DNA of 64,000 bases from Rhizobium sp. CCGE531 (GTDB lineage Bacteria > Pseudomonadota > Alphaproteobacteria > Rhizobiales > Rhizobiaceae). Positions 28,112-37,214 of the stretch are shown piece after piece (position 1 is the first letter of the stretch; the number at the start of each line of letters is the position of its first letter). Below the pieces are notes generated by a model that saw only the letters and a list, made by a program, of their open reading frames with translations, was not told the origin of the DNA and searched no databases. The stretch lies in NCBI RefSeq assembly GCF_003627795.1, contig NZ_CP032684.1:3718001-3782000 (forward strand), written 5' to 3'. A program made the position numbers and the translations under genes.

Positions 28112-29395
28112 TTAAACCCTGGCGCCGACGAAATGCGCGGCCTGGGCGCCGGCCTCGTACCACATTTCCTTCGCCGCCCTGAAGCTCGGCTCGACGATGT
28201 CGGTCACCGGCAGCGGCAGGTCAGCCTCGGAAATCTGCCCTAAGATATGGCGGGCAAGCACCTTCCCGAACACGGTGCCGGGCGCGATACCGCGGCCATT
28301 ATAGCCGGAGAAGCCGACGACATTCTGAGCCAGCTTGTGGAAGCGTGGCAACGCATTGTCGGTCATGCCGATCTTGCCATACCATTCGCATTCGAAGGGA
28401 ATGTCGCCGAGCTGCGGAAAGAGCTTCCTGATCGACCGCCTGGCCCAACTCTTGTGGATAGCAAGGCCGGTATTGCGCAGCGCGCCGACGCTGCCGAAGA
28501 CGAGCCGGCCGGCCTGATCCATGCGGAAGGACGAGAGCACTTCCTTGGTATCCCAAGCCCCTTCGCGCCCGGGCAGCACGGATTTCTTGAGGTTGTCGCC
28601 GAGCGGCACGGTGGCAAAATTGAAATAGGGCAGATGCACCTGCTCGTTTCGGACCGCCTCCCAGGGGCCGGTGCTGTAGGCATCCGTCGCAACGACGATC
28701 CACTCGGCGCCAACCTTGCCGCCATCGGTCGAAACCACCCATTTCGCGCCGCTTCTTTCGGTCGAAGTCACGCGGCTACCGGTATGAACTGTAACGCCGG
28801 CTTTCACCACGGCATGGGCCAGGCCGCGCGCATAGGCAAGCGGCTGCAGCGTGCCGGCGCGCATGTCGAGCAGCGCTCCCGCGTAAGCCGAGCTGCCGAC
28901 GCGGCGCTCCGTTTCCCGCGCATCCAGTATCGTAACCGGCGCGCCGCGCTTGCCCCATTGCCGGGCGCGCTCCTCGATTTCCTTCAATCCATCCGGCCCG
29001 ACAGCACAGTGCAAGGTGCCATTGCGCTCCAGCTCGCAGGCGATGGCGTGCTTGTCGATCAGCTCCATGACAAGCTTCGGCCCATTGCCGAGCAGTTCGA
29101 GAAGCCGTTCGCCATGGACGGCACCGAGTTCACCCGGCAGATCGTCCGGCATCACCCACATGCCGGCATTGATCAGGCCGACATTGCGCCCAGCGCCGCC
29201 GAAGCCGATCTCATTGGCCTCGAGCAGCACGACGTTCGCGCCGGCCTCGGCCAGATGCAGCGCCGTCGAAAGACCGGTATAGCCGCCACCGACCACCACG
29301 ACATCGGCATAGACATCACCGGAAAGCGGCTTTGTCGCCGGCGGCGGGGGAGCGGTCTTTTCCCAAAGACCATGGGAGCGCGGGTCATTCAGCAT
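28112..29395 (-). CDS. amaA: FAD-dependent amine oxidase (L-pipecolate oxidase-like)
   Basis: About 427 residues from ATG 29395 (MLNDPRSHGLWEKTAP); a GTG at 29425 is possible. The DAO-family FAD-binding motif VVVVGGGYTGLSTALHLAEAG lies near residue 32 (given in part), followed by LLEANEIGFGGAGRNVGLIN, typical of OrdL/PuuB-like oxidases. The C-terminal SGYNGRGIAPGTVFGKVLA block is the second FAD contact. Next to amaB it is best read as L-pipecolate oxidase, forming piperideine-6-carboxylate for amaB. Gamma-glutamylputrescine oxidase is an alternative, but the ALDH7-type partner argues for pipecolate. Confidence 0.78.
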   Translation of the reverse strand: MLNDPRSHGLWEKTAPPPPATKPLSGDVYADVVVVGGGYTGLSTALHLAEAGANVVLLEANEIGFGGAGRNVGLINAGMWVMPDDLPGELGAVHGERLLELLGNGPKLVMELIDKHAIACELERNGTLHCAVGPDGLKEIEERARQWGKRGAPVTILDARETERRVGSSAYAGALLDMRAGTLQPLAYARGLAHAVVKAGVTVHTGSRVTSTERSGAKWVVSTDGGKVGAEWIVVATDAYSTGPWEAVRNEQVHLPYFNFATVPLGDNLKKSVLPGREGAWDTKEVLSSFRMDQAGRLVFGSVGALRNTGLAIHKSWARRSIRKLFPQLGDIPFECEWYGKIGMTDNALPRFHKLAQNVVGFSGYNGRGIAPGTVFGKVLARHILGQISEADLPLPVTDIVEPSFRAAKEMWYEAGAQAAHFVGARV

Positions 29396-29602
29396 GAAAT
29401 CGGTCCGATCGACAGAGATAATCACGCCAATCTAGCGCTATGCTCCAAATTGCGGAAGCGGCAACAGCGACATCCGGTGGACAGAGAAAAACTTGCATGG
29501 CGATGGCGCTTTCGACCATTATAGAGGAAATGCCGGCCGCCATCGCGGTCCCAGGCAAAACCACGCCGCGATCGCGGCTGCCGACAGAAGCAGGACAATC
29601 TC

Positions 29603-29839
29603 ATGAAGCCCATTTTCGTTCAGCTCCAATGCGCCCCCGGCAAGACCTACGAGGTCGCCGATGCAATCTACCAGACGGAACTGGTCTCGGAGCTGTATTC
29701 CACCAGCGGCGATTACGACCTGCTGCTGAAGGTCTACATCAAGGAAGAGCAGGATATCGGCATTTTCATCAACGACAACATCGCCAAGATCCCCGGCATC
29801 GTCCGCTCGCTGACGACGCTGACGTTCCAGGCGTTCTAA
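29603..29839 (+). CDS. Stand-alone Lrp/AsnC RAM-domain protein
   Basis: A 78-residue protein consisting only of the RAM (ligand-sensing) fold of Lrp/AsnC regulators, beginning MKPIFVQLQCAPGKTYEVAD and containing the GDYDLLLKVYI block. It lacks the DNA-binding helix-turn-helix. Such proteins form dimers and may bind amino acids or modulate a full-length Lrp. It diverges from amaA, and its start is about 210 bp from that gene's start. That context suggests it senses lysine, pipecolate or aminoadipate. The start ATG follows CAGGACAATCTC, a weak ribosome site. Confidence 0.82.
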   Translation: MKPIFVQLQCAPGKTYEVADAIYQTELVSELYSTSGDYDLLLKVYIKEEQDIGIFINDNIAKIPGIVRSLTTLTFQAF

Positions 29840-29878
29840 GAGTTCGGGACTTTCGGGTCGGCGCCGCAAGTTCCTTCT

Positions 29879-31317
29879 CCCCTCGGGGCTATGGCATTCA
29901 CACATTTGGAATTGCGTATGGAATGATGTTCTGATTCTGTTGCTGCCGGCAGGAGAATTGAGCGATGGATGATTTGAGCTTGGGACGGTTTGGCGACCGT
30001 CGGCTGGAAAAAGGGGGGCGTTCTTGCTGGAGCGCCTGGTTTCGACGGCAGGCCAGGGAATGCGGGTGCGCAAGCTCGGCGGCAATCGGGCCGGAGAGAT
30101 CCGCTTGAGCCGGTTCTTGCGCAATGGAGCGGTCGATCCGCAGGCGATGATCGATGAGGCGGCCTTGCGCACGGCTAGCCGCTGCGCGGATCGGCATATC
30201 CTGGCCATTCAGGATACGACGGTGGTCCGCTCCGACGGCGGTGGCGGTCTTTATCTGCATGCGATGATCGGGGTCGACGCCGACGATGGCGCGATCGTCG
30301 GGGCAATCCACGGGCAGTTTCTAAGCCGCGACCAGGGCGAGCGCGGCACGCAGCGCGCGCGTCCGATCGAGGAGAAGGAGAGCTATCGCTGGCTGGAGGG
30401 CGCCGATCGTGCGGCGAAGGTTTGCGCCGCTGCACGCCACATCACCATCATTGCCGACCGTGAAAGCGATATCTACGAGGCCTTCGCCCGCCGACCCGTC
30501 AATGTCGACCTCGTCATCCGGGTTGCGAGGGACCGCAGCCTCGGCAAGGACCAGCCGTCGCTGCTTTGTCTGGCGGATGCCTTGCCGGTTGCGGTCAACC
30601 TAGCCTTTAGCCTGCCGGCCAAGCCGGGCCGCAAGGAGCGCGACACGCAACTGGCGATCCGCTTCAGCGCGGTGACATTGCTGCCCCCGAAGAACGGCAT
30701 CTACAGGAAGACCCCGGATGGCGTACGTCTTTATCTGGTGGATGTGCGCGAGACCGCCGCACCACCGGGCGAGACGCCGATCCATTGGCGGCTGCTGACA
30801 AGCTATGCCGTGTCGGATGCCGACGAGGCGGCGGCGGTCATCGCCCTTTATCGCCGTCGCTGGGCGATCGAGCAATTGTTCCGCACCCTGAAGACGCAGG
30901 GCTTTGATATCGAAGGCCTGCGCATCGAGGACGAGGGCGCGCTGAGCAATTTGGTGATGGCTGCCTTCGTCGCGGCCGTGATCGTGCAGCAACTGGTCCA
31001 TGCCCGCGACGGCGCTCCGCCCGGCGCCACCTTGCGCCCCATCGAAGACGCCTTCGAGCCAAGCGACCAGCCGCTGCTGGAAGCCTTCTGCGCCAAGCTG
31101 GAGGGCAAGACCGCCAAACAGAAGAACCCCCATCCCAGAGGGTCGCTGGCCTATGCCGCCTGGGTCTGCGCCCGCCTCGGCGGATGGACCGGCTACTACG
31201 GAAAGCCAGGACCGATCGTCATGCTCGACGGATGGCAACAGTTCCAGGCCGCCAAGCGCGGCGTAGCACTCCTCCTCTCCGCCGCCGACAATGTGTGAAT
31301 CCAATAGCCCCGAGGGG
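29879..31317 (+). mobile_element. IS4-type insertion sequence, copy 2
   Basis: Same orientation as copy 1, offset by 6264 bp. Only one base difference was noticed (T at 29926 versus G at 23662, left end). The inner unit spans 29889-31307. The left flank GGCGCCGCAAGTTCCTTCT matches the reverse complement of the intact repeat near 26283-26310. The right flank GGGGAGAAGGTGG continues it, so this copy interrupts the same repeat family. The two copies bracket the IS110 element and the amaB-amaA-RAM module like a composite transposon. Confidence 0.85.
29965..31298 (+). CDS. IS4-type transposase, needs -1 frameshift (copy 2)
   Basis: Coding content is the same as copy 1: N-terminus MDDLSLGRFGDRRLEK in one frame and the DDE core in the -1 frame, joined across AAAAAGGGGGG at 30008-30018. 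Motifs QDTT, DRESD and YRRRWAIEQLFRTLK are intact. No difference from copy 1 was seen in the protein. Identity of the shift zone in both copies allows either programmed frameshifting or recent duplication of a defective element. Confidence 0.75.
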
Positions 31318-31626
31318 AGAAGGTGGTTCGCGGGAATCCGGAACGCTCCCTCTCCTCGTCCTGAGCCTGTCGAAGGATGGAGAGAGGGCTAGGGTGAGGG
31401 GCCAGGCACTATAATCCGGCATCAACACACTCGCCTGACAAGCTCAAACCTCCCTCGCATATCCCTCCGAAATTAACCCTCTTGCCCAAAACCACGCAGC
31501 TTTCCACACGCGATTAAACCCTTTTTAACCGCCCCGATGATCTGCTTTGCCGACTGATCAACGGGCGGCGCGCTGTAGCGCCGGATTGCCGATGCGTGGC
31601 GCGGCATAAGGGTCGAGGGTGGATCG
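31318..31626. other. Intergenic region with partial repeats before the glycan locus
   Basis: About 300 bp. It contains an imperfect palindrome CCCTCTCCTCGTCC TGAGCCTGTCGAAGGATGGAGAGAGGG (in pieces, about 31348-31388), of a type common between rhizobial genes. An A/T-rich patch near 31495-31530 may hold the promoter of the glycosyltransferase gene. No CDS is supported. Confidence 0.4.
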
Positions 31627-32829
31627 ATGACATCGGCTGTCGCGGATATTCAGGCAAGCAAGCAGGCCGGGCCGCTGATCGTGCATGTCGTGCGCCAGTT
31701 CCTGCCGAACAAGGGCGGCCTTGAAGATGTGGTTGCCAATCTCTGCCGTCAACTGGTCGCCCGCGGCTATCGCGTGCGCGTCGTCACCTGCAACAGCCTG
31801 TTTTCCGATCCCGGCCGGGAACTCGCGGAACACGAAACCATCGATGGCATCGAGATCGTGCGCATCCCCTGGTCCGGCTCCAGCCGCTATCCGCTGGCAC
31901 CCAAGGTTTTCCGCCATCTGGCCGATGCCGATCTCGTTCATGTCCACGCGGTCGATTTCTTCTTCGACGCGCTGGCCTGGGGCAAGCTGATGCATGGGCG
32001 GCCGATGGTCGCCACCACGCATGGCGGCTTCTTCCACACGCGGAAATATGCCGCCATCAAGAAGATCTGGTTCAATACGGCAACGCGGCTTTCCGCACTC
32101 GGCTATGCCTCTCTCATCTGCTGCAGCCAGTCCGATGCACGGCTCTTCTCCCAGATCGCCGACAGCCGCGTGCGCCTGATCGAGAACGGCGCCGACGTCA
32201 GCAAGTTTTCCAATTGCGCTGCGCTGGAAGCCCGCCGCCGCATCGTCACCATCGGCCGCTTCTCGGTCAACAAGCGGCTCGATCGCATGCTCGATGTCAT
32301 GAAGGTGCTGGCGGCCCGCGACGCCGACTGGCATCTCGATATCATCGGCGCTGAATCGGATCTCGATCGCGCGACCTTGGAAGAGGAAATCGCCGCTCGC
32401 GGTCTCGAACATAATGTAACGCTACATGTTTCGATCGACGACGGCTCGATCCGCAATATCATCGCCCGCGCCTCGCTCTTCGCCTCGGCCTCGGAATATG
32501 AAGGCTTCGGCCTGGTGGCGATTGAAGCCATGAGCGCCGGCCTGCTGCCGGTGCTGAACATCAACGAAGCCTATAAGGCGATGGCCGAAACCCATCCGGC
32601 TCTCATGCTCTCGGATTTCTCCGATCCTGAAGCAACCACCGATACCCTGACCGCAGCGTTCGAGCGCCTCGATGCCGACGACCAGACCTTGCGGCAGGAG
32701 CTGCTGCGCGATGCCCGCGCTTACGCATGGGACGAAGTCGCCCAGCGCTACATGGATGTCTATGCCGAAACCCTGACGCCGAAAGGCAAGTCGCCTCAGC
32801 TCCTGCGCCACCGCGGCCAGGTGGCATAA
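31627..32829 (+). CDS. Family 4 glycosyltransferase (GT-B)
   Basis: A 400-residue GT-B glycosyltransferase. The N-terminal domain begins GPLIVHVVRQFLPNKGGLEDVV (in pieces), the GT4 acceptor-domain start with the KGG loop. The C-terminal donor domain contains GRFSVNKRLDRMLDV and the EX7E motif in ASEYEGFGLVAIEAMSAG near residue 290. It should transfer a sugar from a nucleotide-sugar to a lipid-linked glycan at the cytoplasmic face. The ribosome site GAGGGTGG is good. Its 3' end overlaps the convergent GT2 gene by 34 bp. With the flippase at 33836 it forms part of a surface polysaccharide locus. Confidence 0.87.
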   Translation: MTSAVADIQASKQAGPLIVHVVRQFLPNKGGLEDVVANLCRQLVARGYRVRVVTCNSLFSDPGRELAEHETIDGIEIVRIPWSGSSRYPLAPKVFRHLADADLVHVHAVDFFFDALAWGKLMHGRPMVATTHGGFFHTRKYAAIKKIWFNTATRLSALGYASLICCSQSDARLFSQIADSRVRLIENGADVSKFSNCAALEARRRIVTIGRFSVNKRLDRMLDVMKVLAARDADWHLDIIGAESDLDRATLEEEIAARGLEHNVTLHVSIDDGSIRNIIARASLFASASEYEGFGLVAIEAMSAGLLPVLNINEAYKAMAETHPALMLSDFSDPEATTDTLTAAFERLDADDQTLRQELLRDARAYAWDEVAQRYMDVYAETLTPKGKSPQLLRHRGQVA

Positions 32830-33650
32830 CCTTCCAGAATGCCCATAAGCCAGGCCCGCTTGTAGCGGGCGGCATCGCGGTTGAAGCGCGCAAGCGCCGC
32901 CAGCCAGCCGGCGACCGGCCGCAGCAGACGATAACAGACATAATACAGGGGAAAGGCCTGCTTGCGCATCAGCGCGCCGAAGCCGCGTCCATATTTGCGC
33001 GCCCGCTCCACTTGCCGCGGGCCATATTCGCTGGTGACCTGATCGTGATGAACGATGAGGTCGGGAAAGAACATTGCTTGTCTGCCGGCCGCAAGCGCGC
33101 GCAGCAGAAAATCCGCCTCCTCGCCGCTCTGAAAGGGCGACTCCGAGCCGACGCCGAGGTCTTCATCAAAGCCGCCGATGGCATTGAGCGCCGCACGGCG
33201 CACGAAGATGCCGTTGGAATTGCCGCATTTCAGATAGTTCCAGCGCGTCAGCGTAAGCCGCGTCTCGCCCGTCGGGCTGACGGAGGGCGCACCTTCGGCA
33301 TCAAGCGTGCGGCCGGTGACGATCGCCAGGTCCGGATGAGCCGAAAACAGCGCCGCCGCCGTCGAAAGCGTATCGGCTTCGTACCAGCAATCGTCATCGG
33401 GAAAGCAGACATAATCGCCTTCGGCAACCGCCATGCCATTGTTGCGCGCCCGCGAAAGTCCCTTCGGGGAACGGATATGGCGAATGAGGAAGGACGGCGA
33501 GAAACCGTCGATGAGCACACGCAGCCGGTCGTCGACGTTCTGATCGACGACGATCACTTCGAAATCCCGGTGGCTTTGCCCCGCCAGCGAACGGAAGAGC
33601 CGCTCCAGCTGGTCGAACCGATCGATCGTGCAGACGATGAGGCTGAACAC
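32796..33650 (-). CDS. Family 2 glycosyltransferase (GT-A)
   Basis: About 284 residues from GTG 33650 (MFSLIVCTIDRFDQLE), preceded by GGAGGG at five bases; the longer frame to 33734 lacks a comparable site. GT2 features are VVDQNVDDRL, the SRARNNGMAVAEGDYVCFPDDDCWYE stretch (in pieces) with the DDD metal-binding motif near residue 93, and a loop reading SGEEADFLLRALAAGR near residue 200. A polar/aromatic C-terminus follows without TM helices. It likely adds a sugar in exopolysaccharide or O-antigen assembly. It is convergent with the GT4 gene and overlaps it by 34 bp. Confidence 0.87.
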   Translation of the reverse strand: MFSLIVCTIDRFDQLERLFRSLAGQSHRDFEVIVVDQNVDDRLRVLIDGFSPSFLIRHIRSPKGLSRARNNGMAVAEGDYVCFPDDDCWYEADTLSTAAALFSAHPDLAIVTGRTLDAEGAPSVSPTGETRLTLTRWNYLKCGNSNGIFVRRAALNAIGGFDEDLGVGSESPFQSGEEADFLLRALAAGRQAMFFPDLIVHHDQVTSEYGPRQVERARKYGRGFGALMRKQAFPLYYVCYRLLRPVAGWLAALARFNRDAARYKRAWLMGILEGYATWPRWRRS

Positions 33651-33835
33651 TAAAACCCTCCGCACAAGCCCCAGGCGACCAATATCAGAGAGAAAGAATA
33701 TTAGCCGAAGTAAAAAACGAACTTTGGGCAGCATTAAACCCTAAATATTAAGGCATATGAAATAGAGCTGACGCTATCCCCACGAAGAGCCGGAATCTGC
33801 GTAAGTTCCGGCGATTTGAGGAACGGTCTATCTTC

Positions 33836-35350
33836 ATGTCGAAGAGCATAATGGCAAATTCGGTTTTGAACGCGGCGGCGGGATTGACCCTGCTGGCGAC
33901 CGGCTTTGCATGTTCGATCATAGCCGCCCGCTTGCTCGGGCCGGAAGCCAACGGCATCATCGCCTTTTCCCTGTGGCTGACGACGACGGGTGCGCTGATT
34001 GCCGAGCTTGGCGCCGGCGTCACACTGCTGCGTATCCTGCCGCAATTGAAGGGGAACGGCTATTCGGCCGAAGAACGGCTTGGCTTTGCCGCCTATCTCC
34101 TGCAGCCGACGATCCTCGCGACCGTGATCCTGCTCGCCGGCTATGCCGCCTATTATTGGGATGCCGAGCGCCTGCACTGGGCCGGCGATGCATCTGAAGT
34201 CATCGCCATAACAGGCATATTCTTCGTTCTTCAGTCGCTCGGCGCCTACAGCAAGAACTATCTGATCGGCGAACAGCAGGTCGGCGCCTTCCTGCGCATC
34301 ACCGTGGCAAGTTCGGTATTGCAGCTTGCCACCGTGCTCGCCGGCGCCATTTTCTTTGGCGTCAGCGGCGCGCTTGCCGGCTATGCAATCGGTCAGCTGC
34401 CGATGTTCATCGCGACGCTCAGGATCGCGATCGCGCGCAAAAACAGCTGCGGCGTCGGCCTTTCCGCGCTCATCAGCTCATCGCTCATTCTCTCGATCGA
34501 GCTCATCAACAGCTCGATCTTCCTCAACCGCATCGAACTCTTGTTCCTGCAGCGTTACTGGGGGATCGAAGCGGTCGGCTTTTATGCCGTCGGCCTGTCG
34601 CTCGCCAATCTGGCGCTGCAGCTGCCGGTGCAGTTGAGCGGCAGCCTGCTGCCCTATTATTCCGAACAGATGCATGCGCGCGCGTCGGACAAGCTGCCCG
34701 TCGAAGTCTTTGCGGGCGTGGCGCGCAGCATCGCCTATATCACGCTGCCAATGAGCTTCGGCCTTGCGGCGATCGCACCCGAGCTTGTCGTGACGATCTT
34801 CGGCCAGCCGTTTGCTCCGAGCGGCGGCATGGTGTCGCTGCTGTCGCTGACGGCAGCGCCATACGTCTTCATGCAGATCTGCACGCAATATCTCTATTCG
34901 CTTGATCGCATGCGCGAGCGCACCGTCGTCGGCGTCATTGCCAGCTTTATCATGGTCATCGGCTGCCTGGTCGCGGTGCCTTTTTACGGCGGAGAGGGTG
35001 CGGCGCTGGTGCGTTTCCTGGCCTTTACCGCCATGTGCCTTCTGATGGTGCGCCGCATGGAATTCGAGGGCTCGACGCGGGGCATGCTCATCAACCTTGC
35101 AAAAGTTGCAGTTGCTGCCATTCTGTGCGCAATTGCAGCCTATGGTTTTGTTCAGGCGTTGACCGGCGTCGCAGGCCTCGTAAGCGCCATCATTGCCGGC
35201 GCCCTGGCCTACGGTGTCGCGCTCAGACTGCTGAAAGCCGTTCCAGCCGAGGATATCGAGGTGTTGCAGAAGATCGCGACGCGACTGCCTGGCAGGGCTC
35301 ACCCGATTGCGACGCAGGCCTTGGCTCTACTGGCCCCGCGCCGAATGTGA
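33836..35350 (+). CDS. Polysaccharide flippase (Wzx/MATE-like, oligosaccharide flippase family)
   Basis: The 504-residue membrane protein has about 14 hydrophobic helices and starts SIMANSVLNAAAGLTLLATG, typical of the polysaccharide biosynthesis/MOP flippase family. It should move a lipid-linked oligosaccharide across the inner membrane. It follows the divergent GT2 gene and is followed after 10 bp by a two-domain hydrolase gene, probably in the same transcript. A GAGGAACGG ribosome site precedes the start. Substrate specificity cannot be read from sequence. Confidence 0.87.
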   Translation: MSKSIMANSVLNAAAGLTLLATGFACSIIAARLLGPEANGIIAFSLWLTTTGALIAELGAGVTLLRILPQLKGNGYSAEERLGFAAYLLQPTILATVILLAGYAAYYWDAERLHWAGDASEVIAITGIFFVLQSLGAYSKNYLIGEQQVGAFLRITVASSVLQLATVLAGAIFFGVSGALAGYAIGQLPMFIATLRIAIARKNSCGVGLSALISSSLILSIELINSSIFLNRIELLFLQRYWGIEAVGFYAVGLSLANLALQLPVQLSGSLLPYYSEQMHARASDKLPVEVFAGVARSIAYITLPMSFGLAAIAPELVVTIFGQPFAPSGGMVSLLSLTAAPYVFMQICTQYLYSLDRMRERTVVGVIASFIMVIGCLVAVPFYGGEGAALVRFLAFTAMCLLMVRRMEFEGSTRGMLINLAKVAVAAILCAIAAYGFVQALTGVAGLVSAIIAGALAYGVALRLLKAVPAEDIEVLQKIATRLPGRAHPIATQALALLAPRRM

Positions 35351-35360
35351 GGAGACTATC

Positions 35361-37151
35361 ATGGCTGGTTGGGGAGCCGCCGAAGAAGAACGGAACGAAG
35401 GCAAGCAGATAAGATCCGCGGCGGCGGTGACCTTCGCCGGCACGGTCGGCCTGTTTACACCGGCTGCTGCACCTTCGCGCGGCACTGCCGTGCTGTTTCT
35501 CAGCCCCTGGGGTTTCGAGGAAATGTGCGTCCGCAAGTTCTGGCGGATTCTGGCCGAGAATCTTGCCGATATCGGCATATCAAGCCTCCGCTTCGACTAT
35601 GCCGGCACCGGCGATGCGCTTGATATCGCGGATGAAGGCGATGGCCTGACGCCCTGGCAGGAGACCGCCCTTGCCGCTGCCGCAAGGTTGAAAGCACTTT
35701 CCGGCTGCGAACGCCTGATCCTCGTCAGCCAGGGCCTTGGGGGCGCCATTGCCGCCGCGCTCGCCGAACGCCTGCCCGACATCGGCGGCATCGCCTTTCT
35801 TGCGCCCGTCATCTCCGGCCGCGCCTACCTGCGCGAACTGACCGTCTGGTCGAAGATGATCGATGAAGGCATGGGGCTTGCCGAAGCGCTGCGCCAGATC
35901 GAAGGCGTCACAGTCGCCAGCCTGCACATGCCTGATAGCGCCGCCGATGCGGTCAAGAAACTGAACCTGATGACGCTCGAGCGGCTCGGCACGCCGAACT
36001 GCCTTGTACTGACGCGACCCGGCCGCCCGTGGGATGCGGACTTCGCGCGTCATCTCGAGACGCTCGGCCTTCATGTCGAGCAATCCGCCTATAACGGCTA
36101 TGACGATCTCGTATCGAACCCCACCATCGCCATCATGCCGACCGCCGCTGGCCGAAAAATCGTCGAATGGATACGGTCGATCGCCGCCGAGCCCGCTAAA
36201 GTCGCATCGACCGATCCTACGCCGCCTGTTGCGGAGCCTCTCGCCGGCGACGGCTTTCGCGAGACGCCGCTGCGTTTCGGCGCTGAAAGCCGCTTGTTCG
36301 GCATTCTCTGCGAACCCGAGGGTGCCCGCACCGGCGCAACCGCACTGCTCCTGACAACAGCCTATGACAGGCACGCCGGCTGGGGCCGGATGTCGGTCAC
36401 CATGGCGCGCGCGCTCGCTCGCGACGGCATCGCGTCGCTGCGTTTCGATACGGCCAATGTCGGCGACAGCCCGCCGCTTTCCGGCGCCCCCGAGCAGGTG
36501 CTCTATTCCCGCGAACAGCACCTGGATGTCGCCGACGCGCTGGACCTTTTGGAGGAGCGAAATCTGCTGCCGGCCTATGCCGTGGGACGTTGCAGCGGCG
36601 GCTATCTCGCCTTCCAGGCGGCCGTGCGCGATGCGCGGTGTGGTGGCCTTATCACCGTCAACCCCTACAGCTTCCATTGGGATGAGAGCCGATCGGTCGA
36701 CGAAGCGCTGCGCTTCGCGCCCCGGTCGCTGGAAACCTATGGCCGAAAGCTTCTGCAGATGGAAACGCTGAAGCGGCTCCTCGGCGGCCAGATCGATGCG
36801 AAAAGCGCCGTCCTCAACGTGGCGACCGGCATCGGCCGGCGCGCAGCGCGAACGGGCCGCCATCTGCTCGGCACCCTTCCCTTCTTCGCCGCCGCGCAAG
36901 GACCCGTGCTCAGCGGCTTCCGCACGCTCGCCAGGCGCGGCGTCGACATGTCGCTGATCTACAGCGCCCACGATATCGGCCTTGATCATCTGCATGATCA
37001 GTTCGGCGAGAACGGCGTCGGCCTGAAACACTTCCCAGACATACGCCTGACCATCATTCCCGAAGCGGACCACAACCTGACCCCGCCCTATGCGCGCAAG
37101 GTCTATCTGAGGGAGGTCAGGGAGATGGGCCTGAGGCTCGCCAATCGATGA
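35361..37151 (+). CDS. Tandem alpha/beta-hydrolase protein of the glycan locus
   Basis: About 596 residues from ATG 35361 (MAGWGAAEEERNEG), with GAGGAG upstream. It contains two alpha/beta-hydrolase-like domains: residues about 20-290 and about 310-596. Domain 1 has VLFLSPWGFEEMCVRKFW and LRFDYAGTGDA, but its elbow reads VSQGLGG, with glycine where the nucleophile would be. Domain 2 has LLLTTAYDRHAGWGRMS, FDTANVGDS and the elbow GRCSGG, giving a cysteine nucleophile position, and ends PEADHNLTPP (histidine). Similar proteins accompany exopolysaccharide or exosortase-type clusters. Acyl or succinyl editing of the glycan is possible; this is an inference. Confidence 0.65.
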   Translation: MAGWGAAEEERNEGKQIRSAAAVTFAGTVGLFTPAAAPSRGTAVLFLSPWGFEEMCVRKFWRILAENLADIGISSLRFDYAGTGDALDIADEGDGLTPWQETALAAAARLKALSGCERLILVSQGLGGAIAAALAERLPDIGGIAFLAPVISGRAYLRELTVWSKMIDEGMGLAEALRQIEGVTVASLHMPDSAADAVKKLNLMTLERLGTPNCLVLTRPGRPWDADFARHLETLGLHVEQSAYNGYDDLVSNPTIAIMPTAAGRKIVEWIRSIAAEPAKVASTDPTPPVAEPLAGDGFRETPLRFGAESRLFGILCEPEGARTGATALLLTTAYDRHAGWGRMSVTMARALARDGIASLRFDTANVGDSPPLSGAPEQVLYSREQHLDVADALDLLEERNLLPAYAVGRCSGGYLAFQAAVRDARCGGLITVNPYSFHWDESRSVDEALRFAPRSLETYGRKLLQMETLKRLLGGQIDAKSAVLNVATGIGRRAARTGRHLLGTLPFFAAAQGPVLSGFRTLARRGVDMSLIYSAHDIGLDHLHDQFGENGVGLKHFPDIRLTIIPEADHNLTPPYARKVYLREVREMGLRLANR

Positions 37152-37202
37152 CGAGCTGACTGGAAAACCGCCGGAAATGCTCGCCCCGTCCGATACTTGC
37201 TG

Positions 37203-37208
37203 TATAAT
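37203..37208 (+). promoter_or_regulatory. TATAAT -10 box just before the response regulator start
   Basis: TATAAT lies 7 bp before the ATG at 37215; the -35 region is weak. Transcription would start at or next to the ATG, suggesting a leaderless mRNA. Confidence 0.4.
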
Positions 37209-37214
37209 TGCTTC

